The notes beneath the pieces are model-generated. The model was not told where the DNA came from, searched no databases, and saw only the letters and a program-made list of their open reading frames with translations. DNA of 64,000 nt from DATDCY01 sp031406795 [NCBI: Candidatus Rokuibacteriota bacterium] (GTDB taxonomy: Bacteria; JAUVQV01). This document shows, piece by piece, positions 9,329-18,045 of this stretch. The position numbers were made by a program, and so were the translations under genes. Numbering within the stretch: position 1 is the first letter of the stretch; each line of letters opens with the position of its first letter. The DNA lies in assembly GCA_031406795.1 (NCBI GenBank), contig JANOHV010000072.1, forward strand, positions 1 through 64,000, written 5' to 3'.

Positions 9329-11320
9329 ATGCAGGTGAGCGGATCGGCGCTGCGTTCCATCACCGCCAAATTCATGATCTTCACCACGCTGCTGACGGTG
9401 CTGCTGCTCGGGGCCCAGGGGATCTACGTCGTCCGCAGCAACAACAGTTTCGCCCGCTCGCTGCTCCAGGTCCGCGGCGAGGAGCTCCAGAGCAGCCTCG
9501 AGGCCGGTCTCCGGCACGGGTATCTGACGGTGGCGGCCGGGACGCTGCTCACGGTGCTGCTGTTCGTCGGCGGGATCTACCTGCTCACGCGCTGGGTCGT
9601 GACCCGCCCGCTCGCGCGGCTGGCGCGCACCATGGGCGCCGTGGCCGCCGGCGACCTCACCGCGCGGGCCGATGCCGGCGGCCAGGACGAGATCGGCAGC
9701 CTGGCGCGGGACGCGAATCGGATGATCGACTCCCTCGCGGTGCTCATCGGCAGGGTCAAGGTCTCTTCCGGCCGGATCTCCGAGGCCTCGGACCGGATTG
9801 CCGAAACCTCGATGCGCGTCGCGCTGGCCGCGAGCGATTCGGCGGCGACGTCGGAGCAGACCGCGCGACTGAACGAGTCCTCGGCCACCGCCGTCGAGCA
9901 GACCACCGCGACGATGCACGAGATGTCGACGAACATCCAGAGCATCGCCCGCAGCACCCAGGACCAGGCCGCCGCCGTCACGGAGACCTCCGCCTCGGCC
10001 GAGCAGATGGCCGCGGCCATCGGCCGCATCGCCGCGACGGTGAACCAGTTCGTGGAACTCTCCCGAAAGGCCCGGGAGGCGGTCACCAACGGCCTCGATG
10101 CTGTGAGCAGGTCCGTGCGGGGCACCGACGAGATCAGCGGTTCGATCTCGCGCTCGGCCGCCACGATCTCCGCCCTCGGGGGGCGCGTCGAGGACATCGG
10201 CCGGATCGTGGACGTCATCGACGAGATCGCCGATCAGACGAACCTGCTCGCGCTCAACGCCGCGATCGAGGCGGCCCGCGCCGGCGAGCACGGACTGGGC
10301 TTTGCGGTGGTCGCGGACGAGGTGCGCAAGCTCGCGGAGCGCTCGGCGCGCTCGACCCGGGAGATCGCCGAGCTGATCTCGGGCATCCAGCGGGAATCCC
10401 AGTCCGCCGTGTCGCTCATGGAGCGTTCGACGGAGTTCGTGCAGAACGGCGTCGAGCTGAGCCGCCGCGTCGAGGCGTCGCTGCGCACCATCGAGGGGCA
10501 CGTGGTCGAGGTCGACCGCTATGCCCGCGAGATCGGCGCGGCGACCCAGGAGCAGTCACGCGGCAGCAGCCAGGTCGCCAAGGCCACGGAGAACCTGCGC
10601 GAGATCACGCAGGAGATCGGCTCTGCGGCCGACGAGCAGGCCGTGGCGGCCGAACAGATCGTCAGGACGATGGAGCGCATGCGCGGACAGCTGCACCAGG
10701 GGGCGGCCCAGAGCGCAGCGCTGGCGCAGACCGCGGAGGAGCTGCACCGCACCAGCGACACGGATCTGGCGGGGGCCGTGAAGAAGCTGCGCGAGCAGGC
10801 CGACGAGTTCCGCCAGATCGTCGGCATGTTCACGATCGAGTCCGGTCAGAAAACGGATCGGGAGCTCGAAGCCCTGCTCGGCGCCTCCGCGCGCGAGTTC
10901 GCGGAGAAGCTGCTCCGGGATCTCGAGGCGGGCAAGCTCCGCACCGAAGAGCTGTTCGACGAGAGCTACCAGCCGGCCGAGGGGGGGAAGTTCACCAGCC
11001 GGGCCTCGGCCTATTTCGGCACCGAGATCCTGCCGAAACTCGCGGCCTGGAAACGCGCGCACGAAAGCCTCATCTATGTGGTGGCGATGGATCGCAACGG
11101 GTTCATGCCGGTGCATCTTCTGCCCGCGCGGACCGGCGTCATCATGAAGGACCCGGTGTCCCGGCAGGGCGCCCTCTCCGATAAGCTCATCGGCCAGACC
11201 TTCCGGCGCCCGATCGAGGCCGGCGGCGAACTCGTGGTCGACATCGCGACTCCGATCGCGATCGACGGCCGGCACTGGGGCTGCCTGAGGTTCGGCTACC
11301 TGCCGAAGGCGGGAAGCTGA
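9329..11320 (+). CDS. Methyl-accepting chemotaxis protein with a C-terminal cytoplasmic extension
   Basis: A 663-residue chemoreceptor. Two membrane segments (about residues 14-34 and 66-88) enclose only about 30 periplasmic residues, too few for a ligand-binding domain. A HAMP linker (about 89-141) and a long coiled-coil signalling domain follow; the CheA/CheW-contacting hairpin tip is clear near residues 295-330 (DEIADQTNLLALNAAIEAARAGE). After the signalling domain, residues about 510-663 form an extra globular domain ending in ATPIAIDGRHWGCLRFGY, a module seen at the C-terminus of some chemoreceptors. It is the most likely sensor, acting from the cytoplasm. A GGGGGAG ribosome site precedes the ATG. 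No che genes are nearby. Confidence 0.95.
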   Translation: MQVSGSALRSITAKFMIFTTLLTVLLLGAQGIYVVRSNNSFARSLLQVRGEELQSSLEAGLRHGYLTVAAGTLLTVLLFVGGIYLLTRWVVTRPLARLARTMGAVAAGDLTARADAGGQDEIGSLARDANRMIDSLAVLIGRVKVSSGRISEASDRIAETSMRVALAASDSAATSEQTARLNESSATAVEQTTATMHEMSTNIQSIARSTQDQAAAVTETSASAEQMAAAIGRIAATVNQFVELSRKAREAVTNGLDAVSRSVRGTDEISGSISRSAATISALGGRVEDIGRIVDVIDEIADQTNLLALNAAIEAARAGEHGLGFAVVADEVRKLAERSARSTREIAELISGIQRESQSAVSLMERSTEFVQNGVELSRRVEASLRTIEGHVVEVDRYAREIGAATQEQSRGSSQVAKATENLREITQEIGSAADEQAVAAEQIVRTMERMRGQLHQGAAQSAALAQTAEELHRTSDTDLAGAVKKLREQADEFRQIVGMFTIESGQKTDRELEALLGASAREFAEKLLRDLEAGKLRTEELFDESYQPAEGGKFTSRASAYFGTEILPKLAAWKRAHESLIYVVAMDRNGFMPVHLLPARTGVIMKDPVSRQGALSDKLIGQTFRRPIEAGGELVVDIATPIAIDGRHWGCLRFGYLPKAGS

Positions 11321-11345
11321 TCCATCCCGTCTTCCCGTTGCGGCC

Positions 11346-13421
11346 TCAGCGGATGACGTATCCCAGCGGAATCGTGCCCGCAAACCCGAAGAACACCCGC
11401 CCGAGCCCTGCCGCGCTCCTGGCCAGATCCCATTCTCCGACGCGTGCCGTATAGAGACCGACGTCGTCCCTGCCGTCGCAGTCGAAGTCGCCGACGACCG
11501 GTTCAGCCGCAGTGGTCCAATTCGCCTGCCAGAAACCCTCAGTGCTCTTGAAGAGAAACATCCGCCCGAACTGGGCAGGCACCGAATCGTAGAGACCGAT
11601 GTCGTCGCGGCCGTCACCGTCGAAATCGCCCACGAAAGGGATGGTCCCCGGGTAGCCGAATGCGGTCTCAGAGTACCCCTTCGTGCTCTTGAAAAGGTGC
11701 CAGGCGCCGGCGGGCGGATAGTAGACGCCGAAGTCGTCGCGGCCGTCGCCGTCGAAATCGCCCACGACCGGGATGGTCCCGGCGAAGCCGAATCGGGTCT
11801 CGAAGAACCCCTCCGCGCTCTTGAAAAGGTACCAGGCGCCGGCGGGCGGATAGTAGACGCCGAAGTCGTCGCGGCCGTCGCCGTCGAAATCGCCGACGAC
11901 CGGAAGAGTGCCCTCGTAGCCGAATTGGGTTTGCCAGAATCCTTCCGTGCTCCTGAAGATATACCAGTTCCCCAGCGGCGGGTAGAAAGCACCGACATCG
12001 GCCCGCCCGTCGCCGTCGAAATCTCCGGTGACGGGAATCGTGCCTGCGAAGCCGAACGGGGTCGTCCAATACCCCTCCTGGCTCCGATACTGGAACCAGG
12101 TGCTGCTCGCGGGATCATAGCAGCCGATCTCCGAACAGCCGTCGCCGTCGAAATCGTTCACTCTTCTGGTCTCTCCCCGGGGTCCCTGCGTGGTCACGGT
12201 GAAGGCGCCGCTGGTGTCCCCGATCGTCAGCGTGGCGCTCGCCGCCGTCGCGGGGCTGGCCGACGAGACCAGTCTCAGCTTGACGTTGTTGCCGTTGTTC
12301 ACCGTTCCCGGCAGGCTGGTGTAAGCACCGCCGTCGACCGAGTATTCGCCGGCCGCGACGGAAATTGGCGCCGAAGAGCAGATGCCGCTCACGTGGATTT
12401 CTGCAGTCGCGGCCGCAACGCTGTTGACGGCCGCTCCCGTGCGATTCAGGAAGACGAACGGGTCGGGCGTCGCCGGCGTGCAGCTGCGGCGAAGGATCGT
12501 GCCGCCGTTGCCGACGACAAAGAGGTCCAGGGACGAGGAGCCCCAGATCCCCGCGAGTTTCACCGATGTCCCGGAAACCATGGGCGACGACGCCGTCCCA
12601 TTGAAGTGGACGATCCTGCCGCCGTCGCCGCAGAGATAGATGTCGTTCGGCGATAGGCCCCAGGCATCGCCTCCCGCAAGGAGACCGCCCACCTTCGTCC
12701 ACGCCGATCCATCGTAATGCAGCCCGAGTCCGAATGCGTAAATGTCGCTCGACGAGGAGCCCCAAATATCCCCTAACCCCCCCGATGTTTGGGAGACCAT
12801 GGTCGTCCACGCCGATCCGTCATAGTGCAGGATAAGAAAATGGGAGGCACCGAGCTGCGCGTTTTGATCGATGTCCTGGTAAAAGCCGGCAACGAACACG
12901 TTGCTTGACGATGTGCCCCAGATCGATCCGAAGATGGTGTTAGAGGGCAGACGTGTTCCGTCCACTATCATTGTCATTGGCAGCCACGTCGAACCGTCAA
13001 AGTGCAGGAGGATCGTGTGGAAGAAGCCAACGGCGAAGACGTCGCTCGCCGACGAGCCCCAGATTGCCGTGAGAGGTCCAGTTGTGCCGGAGGGTATGGC
13101 CGACCACATCGAGCCGTCGAAGTGCAGGATCGTGCCGCCGTTGCCGATGGCGAAGACATCGTTCGCCGACGAGCCCCAGATTGCCCAGAGATCTGCCGTT
13201 GTGCCGGATGCCATTGACGACCACGTCAAGCCGTCAAAGTGCTGGATTGTGCCCTGGGTGCCCACGGCGAAGACGTCGCTCGCGGACGAGCCCCAAATAG
13301 CCGTGAGATGTTGCGTGGTGCCGGAGGGCATGGCCGCCCAATCGGCCCCCCCCGATACATCCGCCATAGTAAGCAGGACCAGGCAAGCAATGCACGCGAC
13401 AACGAACGCTCTGGTTTTCAT
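11346..13421 (-). CDS. Secreted beta-propeller-like/FG-GAP (VCBS) repeat protein, copy 1
   Basis: A 691-residue exported protein (signal peptide about residues 1-28, ending SGGADWAAM). Residues about 30-340 hold seven or more repeats built on WGSSASDVFAVG-x-GTI-x-HFDG-x-W, a pattern expected to fold as a beta-propeller. A Cys-containing Ig-like stretch follows (about 345-440), then seven repeats built on VVGDFDGDGRDDFGVYYPP, whose D-x-D-x-DG loops bind calcium in FG-GAP/VCBS proteins. No anchor or sorting signal is seen. The function is unknown; adhesion or surface display is a family-level guess. The start is uncertain because an 18-base tandem repeat places a second ATG with its own ribosome site at 13439. 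Confidence 0.85.
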   Translation of the reverse strand: MKTRAFVVACIACLVLLTMADVSGGADWAAMPSGTTQHLTAIWGSSASDVFAVGTQGTIQHFDGLTWSSMASGTTADLWAIWGSSANDVFAIGNGGTILHFDGSMWSAIPSGTTGPLTAIWGSSASDVFAVGFFHTILLHFDGSTWLPMTMIVDGTRLPSNTIFGSIWGTSSSNVFVAGFYQDIDQNAQLGASHFLILHYDGSAWTTMVSQTSGGLGDIWGSSSSDIYAFGLGLHYDGSAWTKVGGLLAGGDAWGLSPNDIYLCGDGGRIVHFNGTASSPMVSGTSVKLAGIWGSSSLDLFVVGNGGTILRRSCTPATPDPFVFLNRTGAAVNSVAAATAEIHVSGICSSAPISVAAGEYSVDGGAYTSLPGTVNNGNNVKLRLVSSASPATAASATLTIGDTSGAFTVTTQGPRGETRRVNDFDGDGCSEIGCYDPASSTWFQYRSQEGYWTTPFGFAGTIPVTGDFDGDGRADVGAFYPPLGNWYIFRSTEGFWQTQFGYEGTLPVVGDFDGDGRDDFGVYYPPAGAWYLFKSAEGFFETRFGFAGTIPVVGDFDGDGRDDFGVYYPPAGAWHLFKSTKGYSETAFGYPGTIPFVGDFDGDGRDDIGLYDSVPAQFGRMFLFKSTEGFWQANWTTAAEPVVGDFDCDGRDDVGLYTARVGEWDLARSAAGLGRVFFGFAGTIPLGYVIR

Positions 13422-13454
13422 GCGGACGCTCCTTTTCATGCGGACGCTCCTCGT
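13419..13454 (-). repeat. 18-bp tandem repeat creating two start sites
   Basis: CATGCGGACGCTCC followed by TTTT or TCGT is repeated with an 18-base period. On the minus strand each unit supplies AGGAG, about 8 bases, then ATG, so the gene has two in-frame starts (13439 and 13421), each with a ribosome site. The same arrangement is kept in copy 2 (16312-16347). Confidence 0.7.
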
Positions 13455-13486
13455 TCCGGGCGAAGGAGGCACGGAAAGTCAGACAT

Positions 13487-13495
13487 AGTGTAGCA
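13487..13495 (-). promoter_or_regulatory. Extended -10 element of repeat-protein gene copy 1
   Basis: On the minus strand TGC-TACACT is an extended -10 box about 65 bases before the gene. Copy 2 has TGC-TATACT at the matching place (16388-16380). No -35 box of quality is visible. Confidence 0.4.
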
Positions 13496-13567
13496 CACGA
13501 CGGTTGCGTTGGACTTGCCCCACGGTGAAGAGGATGTTAAGGATTTGCCTCATCGCTGTCCCCGACG

Positions 13568-13603
13568 ATGGGTGTTGCCCATATTCCCACCAAAGAGTAT
13601 ATT
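13568..13603 (+). promoter_or_regulatory. Promoter and operator-like palindrome of the toxin-antitoxin pair
   Basis: TTGCCC (13575-13580), 17 bases, TATATT (13598-13603). The -35 box is embedded in an inverted repeat ATGGG-TGTTG-CCCAT (13568-13582), a sensible place for autorepression by the AbrB-type antitoxin or the complex. Confidence 0.55.
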
Positions 13604-13622
13604 TGTTGTGGAGGTGGTGAAT

Positions 13623-13892
13623 GTGCTTCTAAAAACTGATGAACGTCGGCGTATTACGATCCCACCCGAGGCCGGCATCAGCCCCGGGGAGACTGTTGAC
13701 TTGGAGGTTCTGCCGGACGGCCGGGTGCTGCTCGTCCCCATGGTAACGATTCCCAAGCATCAGCTTTGGGCGTGGACTCCGGAGAACCGGAAGAAGGTCG
13801 CCGATTCGCTTGCTGACCCACGACTGTCGACGGTCGTCACGACGAAGGCAGATCTCAAGAAACTCGCCAAGGACTGGGATCTTGAGGATTGA
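13623..13892 (+). CDS. AbrB/SpoVT-domain antitoxin
   Basis: An 89-residue protein whose first 45 residues match the swapped-hairpin DNA-binding domain of AbrB/MazE-type antitoxins (LLKTDERRRITIPPEAG, then PGETVDLEVLPDGRVLLVP). The C-terminal half should bind the toxin. I chose a GTG start at 13623, with GGAGG eight bases upstream at 13610-13614; the longer frame from 13509 would cross the promoter. It overlaps the toxin gene by 11 bases. Its base composition is less GC-rich than its surroundings, consistent with mobility. Confidence 0.8.
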   Translation: MLLKTDERRRITIPPEAGISPGETVDLEVLPDGRVLLVPMVTIPKHQLWAWTPENRKKVADSLADPRLSTVVTTKADLKKLAKDWDLED

Positions 13893-14184
13893 ACTTCGAC
13901 CATCGTTCAAGGAGGAGGTCCGGAGATCAGATTTGCCCGTACGTCGTGCTGTATTGAAAACCATCGAATTGCTCTCCGCTATCCCGGACATCTCAATCCT
14001 CGGCGACCATCATGGCCTGCGATTCGAGAAGATTCACGGCTTCATCGAACCTTCGAGTGGCAGGCAGATTCATTCCATTCGGGTCACTCGCGGCGTCCGG
14101 GCCCTGTGTTGTCTTGATGAGGGACCCACAATCATTCTCGTGAGTCTGCATGCCCAGCACGACAAGGCCTATCGGAAAAACTGA
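13882..14184 (+). CDS. RelE/ParE-superfamily toxin
   Basis: A predicted 100-residue toxin, likely an mRNA interferase or related RelE/ParE fold protein: IELRPSFKEEVRRSD start, a central HGLRFEKIHG strand, SIRVTRGVRALCCLDE and the C-terminal LVSLHAQHDKAYRKN, in which the HD-x-AY ending is typical of RelE-like toxins. I chose a TTG start at 13882, with AAGGA at 13869-13873, overlapping the antitoxin stop; this coupling and gene order support a type II pair. The exact target is not deducible. The longer frame from 13810 is a shadow of the antitoxin gene. Confidence 0.75.
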   Translation: MRIELRPSFKEEVRRSDLPVRRAVLKTIELLSAIPDISILGDHHGLRFEKIHGFIEPSSGRQIHSIRVTRGVRALCCLDEGPTIILVSLHAQHDKAYRKN

Positions 14185-14236
14185 TCCTGAGCGCCTGCTC
14201 TGCCCGCTGCCGCGGGCACCCCTTGGGCAGCTCTTC

Positions 14237-16421
14237 CCGTTGCGGCCTCAGCGGATGACGTATCCCAGGGGAATCGTGTCCGGAAACCCGAAGAACAGCC
14301 GCTTGAGCCCTTCCGCACTCTTGACCAGATCCCATGCTCCGACGCGTCCCGTATAGAGACCGATGTCGTCCTTGCCGTCGCAGTCGAAATCGCCGACGAC
14401 CGGTTCAGCCGCAGGGGTCCACCCCGCCTGCCGGAAACCCTCGGTGCTCTTGAAGATAAAGATCCACCCGAATTGGGGATCCGCCTGATCGTAACAACCG
14501 ATGTCGTCGCGGGCGTCACCGTCGAAATCGCCCACAAAGGGGATGGTTCCCGGGTATCCGAATGCGGTCTCAGAGTACCCCTCCGTGCTCTTGAAGAGGT
14601 GCCATTTCCCGAGCGGCGCATAGTAGCAGCCGAAGTCGTCGCGGCCGTCGCCGTCGAAATCGCCCACGACCGGGACTGTCCCGGCGAAGCCGAATCGGGT
14701 CTCGAAGAACCCCTCCGTGCTCTTGAACAGGTACCAGGCGCCGGCGGGCGGATAGTAGACGCCGAAGTCGTCGCGGCCGTCGCCGTCGAAATCGCCGACG
14801 ACCGGGAGAGTGCCCTCGTAGCCGAATTGGGTTTGCCAGAATCCTTCCGTGCTCTTGAAGATGTACCAGTTCCCCAGCGGCGGGTAAAAAGCACCAACAT
14901 CGGCCCTCCCGTCGCCGTCGAAGTCTCCGGTGATGGGAATCGTCCCCGCGAAGCCGAACGGGGTCGTCCAATACCCCTCCTGGCTCCGATACTGGAACCA
15001 GCTGCTGCTCGCGGGATCATAGCAGCCGATCTCCGAACAGCCGTCGCCGTCGAAATCGTTCACCCTTCTGGTCTCTCCCCGGGGGCCCTGCGTGGTCACG
15101 GTGAAGGTGCCGCTCGTGTCCCCGATCGTCAGCGTGGCGCTCGCCGCCGTCGCGGGGCTGGCCGACGAGACCAGTCTCAGCTTGACGTTGCTGCCGTTGC
15201 TCACCGTTCCCGGCTGGCTTGTGTAAGCACCGCCGTCGACGGAGTATTCGCCGGCCGCGACGGAAATTGGCGTCGAAGAGCAAATGCCGCTCACGTGGAT
15301 TTCTGCGGCGGCCACAACGCTGTTCACCGCCGCTCCCGTGCGATTCAGGAAGACCAACGGGGCGGGCGTCGCCGCCGTGCAGAGGCGGCGAAGGATCGTG
15401 CCGCCGTTGCCGACGACGAAGAAGTCCGCGGCTGAGGAGCCCCAGATTCCATCGAGAATCGCCGTAGTCCCGGAGACCAAGGGAGACCACGCTGTCCCAT
15501 TGAAGTGGACGATCACTCCGCCCCCGCCGCAGACATAGATGTCGTTCGACGATATGCCCCATGCGGAAGTTCCAGCAGGAAGACCGTCGACCTTCGTCCA
15601 TGCCGCTCCATCGTAATGCAGCCCGAGTCCGAACGCGTAGATGTCGCTCGACGAGGAGCCCCAGATTACCCCTCTAGGCGCCACCGGTGTAGTCGTCGTT
15701 TCGGCCATAGTGGTCCACGCCGATCCGTCATAGTGCTCAATAAAAGATCGGTAACCAGCGATTCCCTGGGTTTGATTCAGGATAGCGGCAGTGCCAGTAG
15801 CGAACACGTCGCTCGCCGAGGAGCCCCAAATTCCATAGAGAGATGCCGATCCGAATGAAGTCATTGGCACCCACGTCGAACCGTCATAGTGCACGATCGT
15901 GTAGCCGTCGCCAACGGCGAAGACATCGCTCGCCGACGAACCCCAGACTCCCCTGAGAGGTCCTGTTGTGCCGGAGGTCATGGCCGACCATGCCGATCCG
16001 TTATAGTGCAGGATCGTGCCGTTGGGAAAGTTGCCGCCGACGGCGAAGACATCGTTCGCAGCCGCGCCCCAAATTGCATGGAGATCTGCCGTTGTGCCGG
16101 AGGCCATGGCCGACCACGTCGAGCCGTCAAAGTGCAGGATCGTGCCGCCGAGGCCGACGGCGAAGACATCGCTCGCGGACGAGCCCCAAATGCCCTTAAG
16201 ATTTTGCGTTGTGCCGGAGGTCATGGGCGCCCAATCGGCGCCCCGCGACACACCCGCCATGGTAACCAAAGTCAGGCAAGCAATACCCGCGACAACGAAC
16301 GCCTTGATTTTCATGCGGACGCTCCTTTTCATGCGGACGCTCCTCGTCCGGGACGAAGGAGGCGTGACATGTCGAACATAGTATAGCAGACGACGGTTGC
16401 GTTGGACTTGCCCCACGGTGC
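14237..16421. repeat. 2.2-kb direct duplication, copy 2
   Basis: Second copy of the block at 11333-13526, in the same orientation, carrying the second repeat-protein gene with its promoter and double start. Homology stops abruptly on both sides. Confidence 0.85.
14248..16314 (-). CDS. Secreted beta-propeller-like/FG-GAP (VCBS) repeat protein, copy 2
   Basis: A 688-residue paralogue of the protein at 11346-13421 with the same order: signal peptide (MKIKAFVV start), seven or more SASDVFAVG-type repeats, an Ig-like segment and about seven GDFDGDGRDD repeats, ending IPLGYVIR. The C-terminal half is nearly identical to its partner, while the N-terminal propeller has diverged, including added short inserts such as FPNGTILHYNG and TETTTTPVAPRG. 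A second in-frame start lies at 16332. A long open frame extends upstream to 16716 but overlaps fmt and is not expected to be used. Confidence 0.85.
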   Translation of the reverse strand: MKIKAFVVAGIACLTLVTMAGVSRGADWAPMTSGTTQNLKGIWGSSASDVFAVGLGGTILHFDGSTWSAMASGTTADLHAIWGAAANDVFAVGGNFPNGTILHYNGSAWSAMTSGTTGPLRGVWGSSASDVFAVGDGYTIVHYDGSTWVPMTSFGSASLYGIWGSSASDVFATGTAAILNQTQGIAGYRSFIEHYDGSAWTTMAETTTTPVAPRGVIWGSSSSDIYAFGLGLHYDGAAWTKVDGLPAGTSAWGISSNDIYVCGGGGVIVHFNGTAWSPLVSGTTAILDGIWGSSAADFFVVGNGGTILRRLCTAATPAPLVFLNRTGAAVNSVVAAAEIHVSGICSSTPISVAAGEYSVDGGAYTSQPGTVSNGSNVKLRLVSSASPATAASATLTIGDTSGTFTVTTQGPRGETRRVNDFDGDGCSEIGCYDPASSSWFQYRSQEGYWTTPFGFAGTIPITGDFDGDGRADVGAFYPPLGNWYIFKSTEGFWQTQFGYEGTLPVVGDFDGDGRDDFGVYYPPAGAWYLFKSTEGFFETRFGFAGTVPVVGDFDGDGRDDFGCYYAPLGKWHLFKSTEGYSETAFGYPGTIPFVGDFDGDARDDIGCYDQADPQFGWIFIFKSTEGFRQAGWTPAAEPVVGDFDCDGKDDIGLYTGRVGAWDLVKSAEGLKRLFFGFPDTIPLGYVIR

Positions 16422-16459
16422 CTGACTGCGGGACTGACGGGGAACTCGACTGCGTGGGA

Positions 16460-17458
16460 CTATGCCAACATCGTCCCTGCCGGCACGGCGCGTCCCCTGA
16501 GGAACTCCGGCGCCGGCAGCGGCTTTTTCCCTTCGGTCTGCACGGTGAGCACCGCGACCGCCTCGCCGTTGCCGCAGGCGACGAGCAGGCCCTCGTGCAG
16601 CGAGGCGGCGAGGACGGTGCCGGGCTCGACCGCGGACGAGCGAGATGGTGACCCAGCGGCGCCCGCGCGCGACGCTGCGGCGCTCGATCCCGGTGACGCT
16701 CCCGGTCGGGCTGCATCAGCCACCTTCCAGATCTTCAGCGGCTTGCCGTCGAGGTGCGTGTACGCGCCCGGCCAGGGGTTGACCCCGCGCACAAGGTTCA
16801 CGATTTCCCGCGCGCCGCGCCGCCAGTCGATCAGGCCGTCCTCCTTGCGCAGCTTCGGGGCAATGGTCGCGAGCGTTTCGTCCTGCACGCGCGGCTGCAC
16901 GATCCCCGAGGTCAGTCCGTCGAGCGTCACGACGAGCAGCCCCGCGCCCAGCTCCGCGAGGCGCGTGGTGACCTCCCCCGCGGTCTCCTCCGGGCCGATC
17001 GGCGTGCGCCGCTGCAGCAGCACCGGCCCGGCGTCCATCCGCGAGGCCAGCAGCATCGTCGTCACGCCGGTTTCGGCGTCGCCGTTGATGATCGCGCGGT
17101 TCACCGGCGCCGCGCCGCGGTAGGCCGGCAGCAGCGAGCCGTGGACGTTGATCGCGCCGCGCGGGTGCAGCGCGAGCAGCCAGTCGGGGATCTTCAGGCC
17201 GTAGGCGACGACGACCGCCGCCTCGGCCCCGGCCTGCTCGAAGACCGGGCGCATGGAAGTTTCGTCGAGCGCCTCGGGCTGGAGCACCGGGAGGCCGAGG
17301 CGGTTCGCCAGCGTCTTCACCGGCGGCTCGGCGAGGTGCCGGCCGCGCCCCTTCGGCCGGTCGGGCTGGGTCAGCACGAGGGCGACGTCGAAGCGGCGGG
17401 CGAGAACCTCCAGCGAGGGGACGGCGAACTCCGGCGTCCCGAGAAAGACGACGCGCAC
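16460..17458 (-). CDS. fmt: Methionyl-tRNA formyltransferase
   Basis: Formylates initiator methionyl-tRNA with 10-formyltetrahydrofolate in the cytoplasm. The 332-residue protein begins MRVVFLGTPEFAVPSLEVL and carries the folate/catalytic block INVHGSLLPAYRGAAPVNRAI (about residue 104-124; family His and the downstream D of MDAGP present). An Ala/Ser/Gly-rich insert (about residues 252-283) separates the catalytic and tRNA-binding domains and is longer than usual. Four bases separate it from def upstream, the classical def-fmt pair. Confidence 0.98.
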   Translation of the reverse strand: MRVVFLGTPEFAVPSLEVLARRFDVALVLTQPDRPKGRGRHLAEPPVKTLANRLGLPVLQPEALDETSMRPVFEQAGAEAAVVVAYGLKIPDWLLALHPRGAINVHGSLLPAYRGAAPVNRAIINGDAETGVTTMLLASRMDAGPVLLQRRTPIGPEETAGEVTTRLAELGAGLLVVTLDGLTSGIVQPRVQDETLATIAPKLRKEDGLIDWRRGAREIVNLVRGVNPWPGAYTHLDGKPLKIWKVADAARPGASPGSSAAASRAGAAGSPSRSSAVEPGTVLAASLHEGLLVACGNGEAVAVLTVQTEGKKPLPAPEFLRGRAVPAGTMLA

Positions 17459-17462
17459 CGGG

Positions 17463-17978
17463 CTAGTCTTCTTCGCGCTCGGCGAGGGCTTTCTTCAGCT
17501 TCTTCTTCGCGACTTCGCGGCGGTACGGGCTGAGCCGGTCGATGAAGAGCGTCCCCTCGAGATGGTCGATTTCGTGCTGGAGCGCGCGGGCGAGCAGGTC
17601 TTCGCCGCGCACTTCGACGGGGTGCCCGTGCCGGTTGTGGCCGCGGACCCCGACGCGACGCGCCCGCTTGACCTTGGCCGAGTAGTCCGGGACGCTCAGG
17701 CAGCCCTCCTCGAGCTCGGTCTCGTCCTCGGTCTCGAACAGTTCCGGGTTGGCCAGCACGATGACTTCGCCGGGCTCGGTGTCCGAGGAGGTGTCGATGA
17801 CCAGCAGCCGCTTGGAGACGCCGACCTGGGGGGCGGCCAGGCCGATGCCCGGCGCCGCGTACATCGTCTCGAGCATGTCCTCGATGAGCTGCTGCAGCTC
17901 GTCGCCGAATTCCTCGACGGGCGCGGCCTTGCGGCGCAGCACATCGTCCGGCCAGGTGAGGATTCTCCGTACCGCCAT
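17463..17978 (-). CDS. def: Peptide deformylase
   Basis: Removes the N-formyl group from nascent proteins. At 171 residues it is standard length and has all three metal-site motifs: GIGLAAPQVG (about 43-52), EGCLSVPD (about 90-97) and QHEIDHLEG (about 133-141), together supplying the Cys and two His ligands. The C-terminus is Lys/Arg/Glu-rich. The upstream open frame to 18383 lies over the glycosyltransferase gene and is a shadow; the MAVRRILTWPD start at 17978 fits the family. Confidence 0.98.
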   Translation of the reverse strand: MAVRRILTWPDDVLRRKAAPVEEFGDELQQLIEDMLETMYAAPGIGLAAPQVGVSKRLLVIDTSSDTEPGEVIVLANPELFETEDETELEEGCLSVPDYSAKVKRARRVGVRGHNRHGHPVEVRGEDLLARALQHEIDHLEGTLFIDRLSPYRREVAKKKLKKALAEREED

Positions 17979-18045
17979 CAGCGCGCCCCCGGGTAAAGTT
18001 CGCTGGAAAAATAACCACCGCAGGCGCGAAAAGCAAGCAGCGGGT

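Larger units (their letters stand above)
11333..13526. repeat. 2.2-kb direct duplication, copy 1
   Basis: Bases 11333-13526 repeat at 14237-16421 in the same orientation. The left edge is the shared run beginning CCGTTGCGGCCTCAGCGGAT just beyond the gene stop; the right edge is the shared GACGGTTGCGTTGGACTTGC block upstream of each gene. Each copy contains one secreted repeat protein gene together with its promoter. The 710 bases between copies hold a toxin-antitoxin pair. Copy identity looks high in the 3' half of the genes and lower in the 5' half. Confidence 0.85.

Noticed and set aside
16315-16716. N-terminal extension of the second repeat protein to 822 residues
   Set aside because: It overlaps fmt and precedes a normal signal peptide with its own ribosome site.
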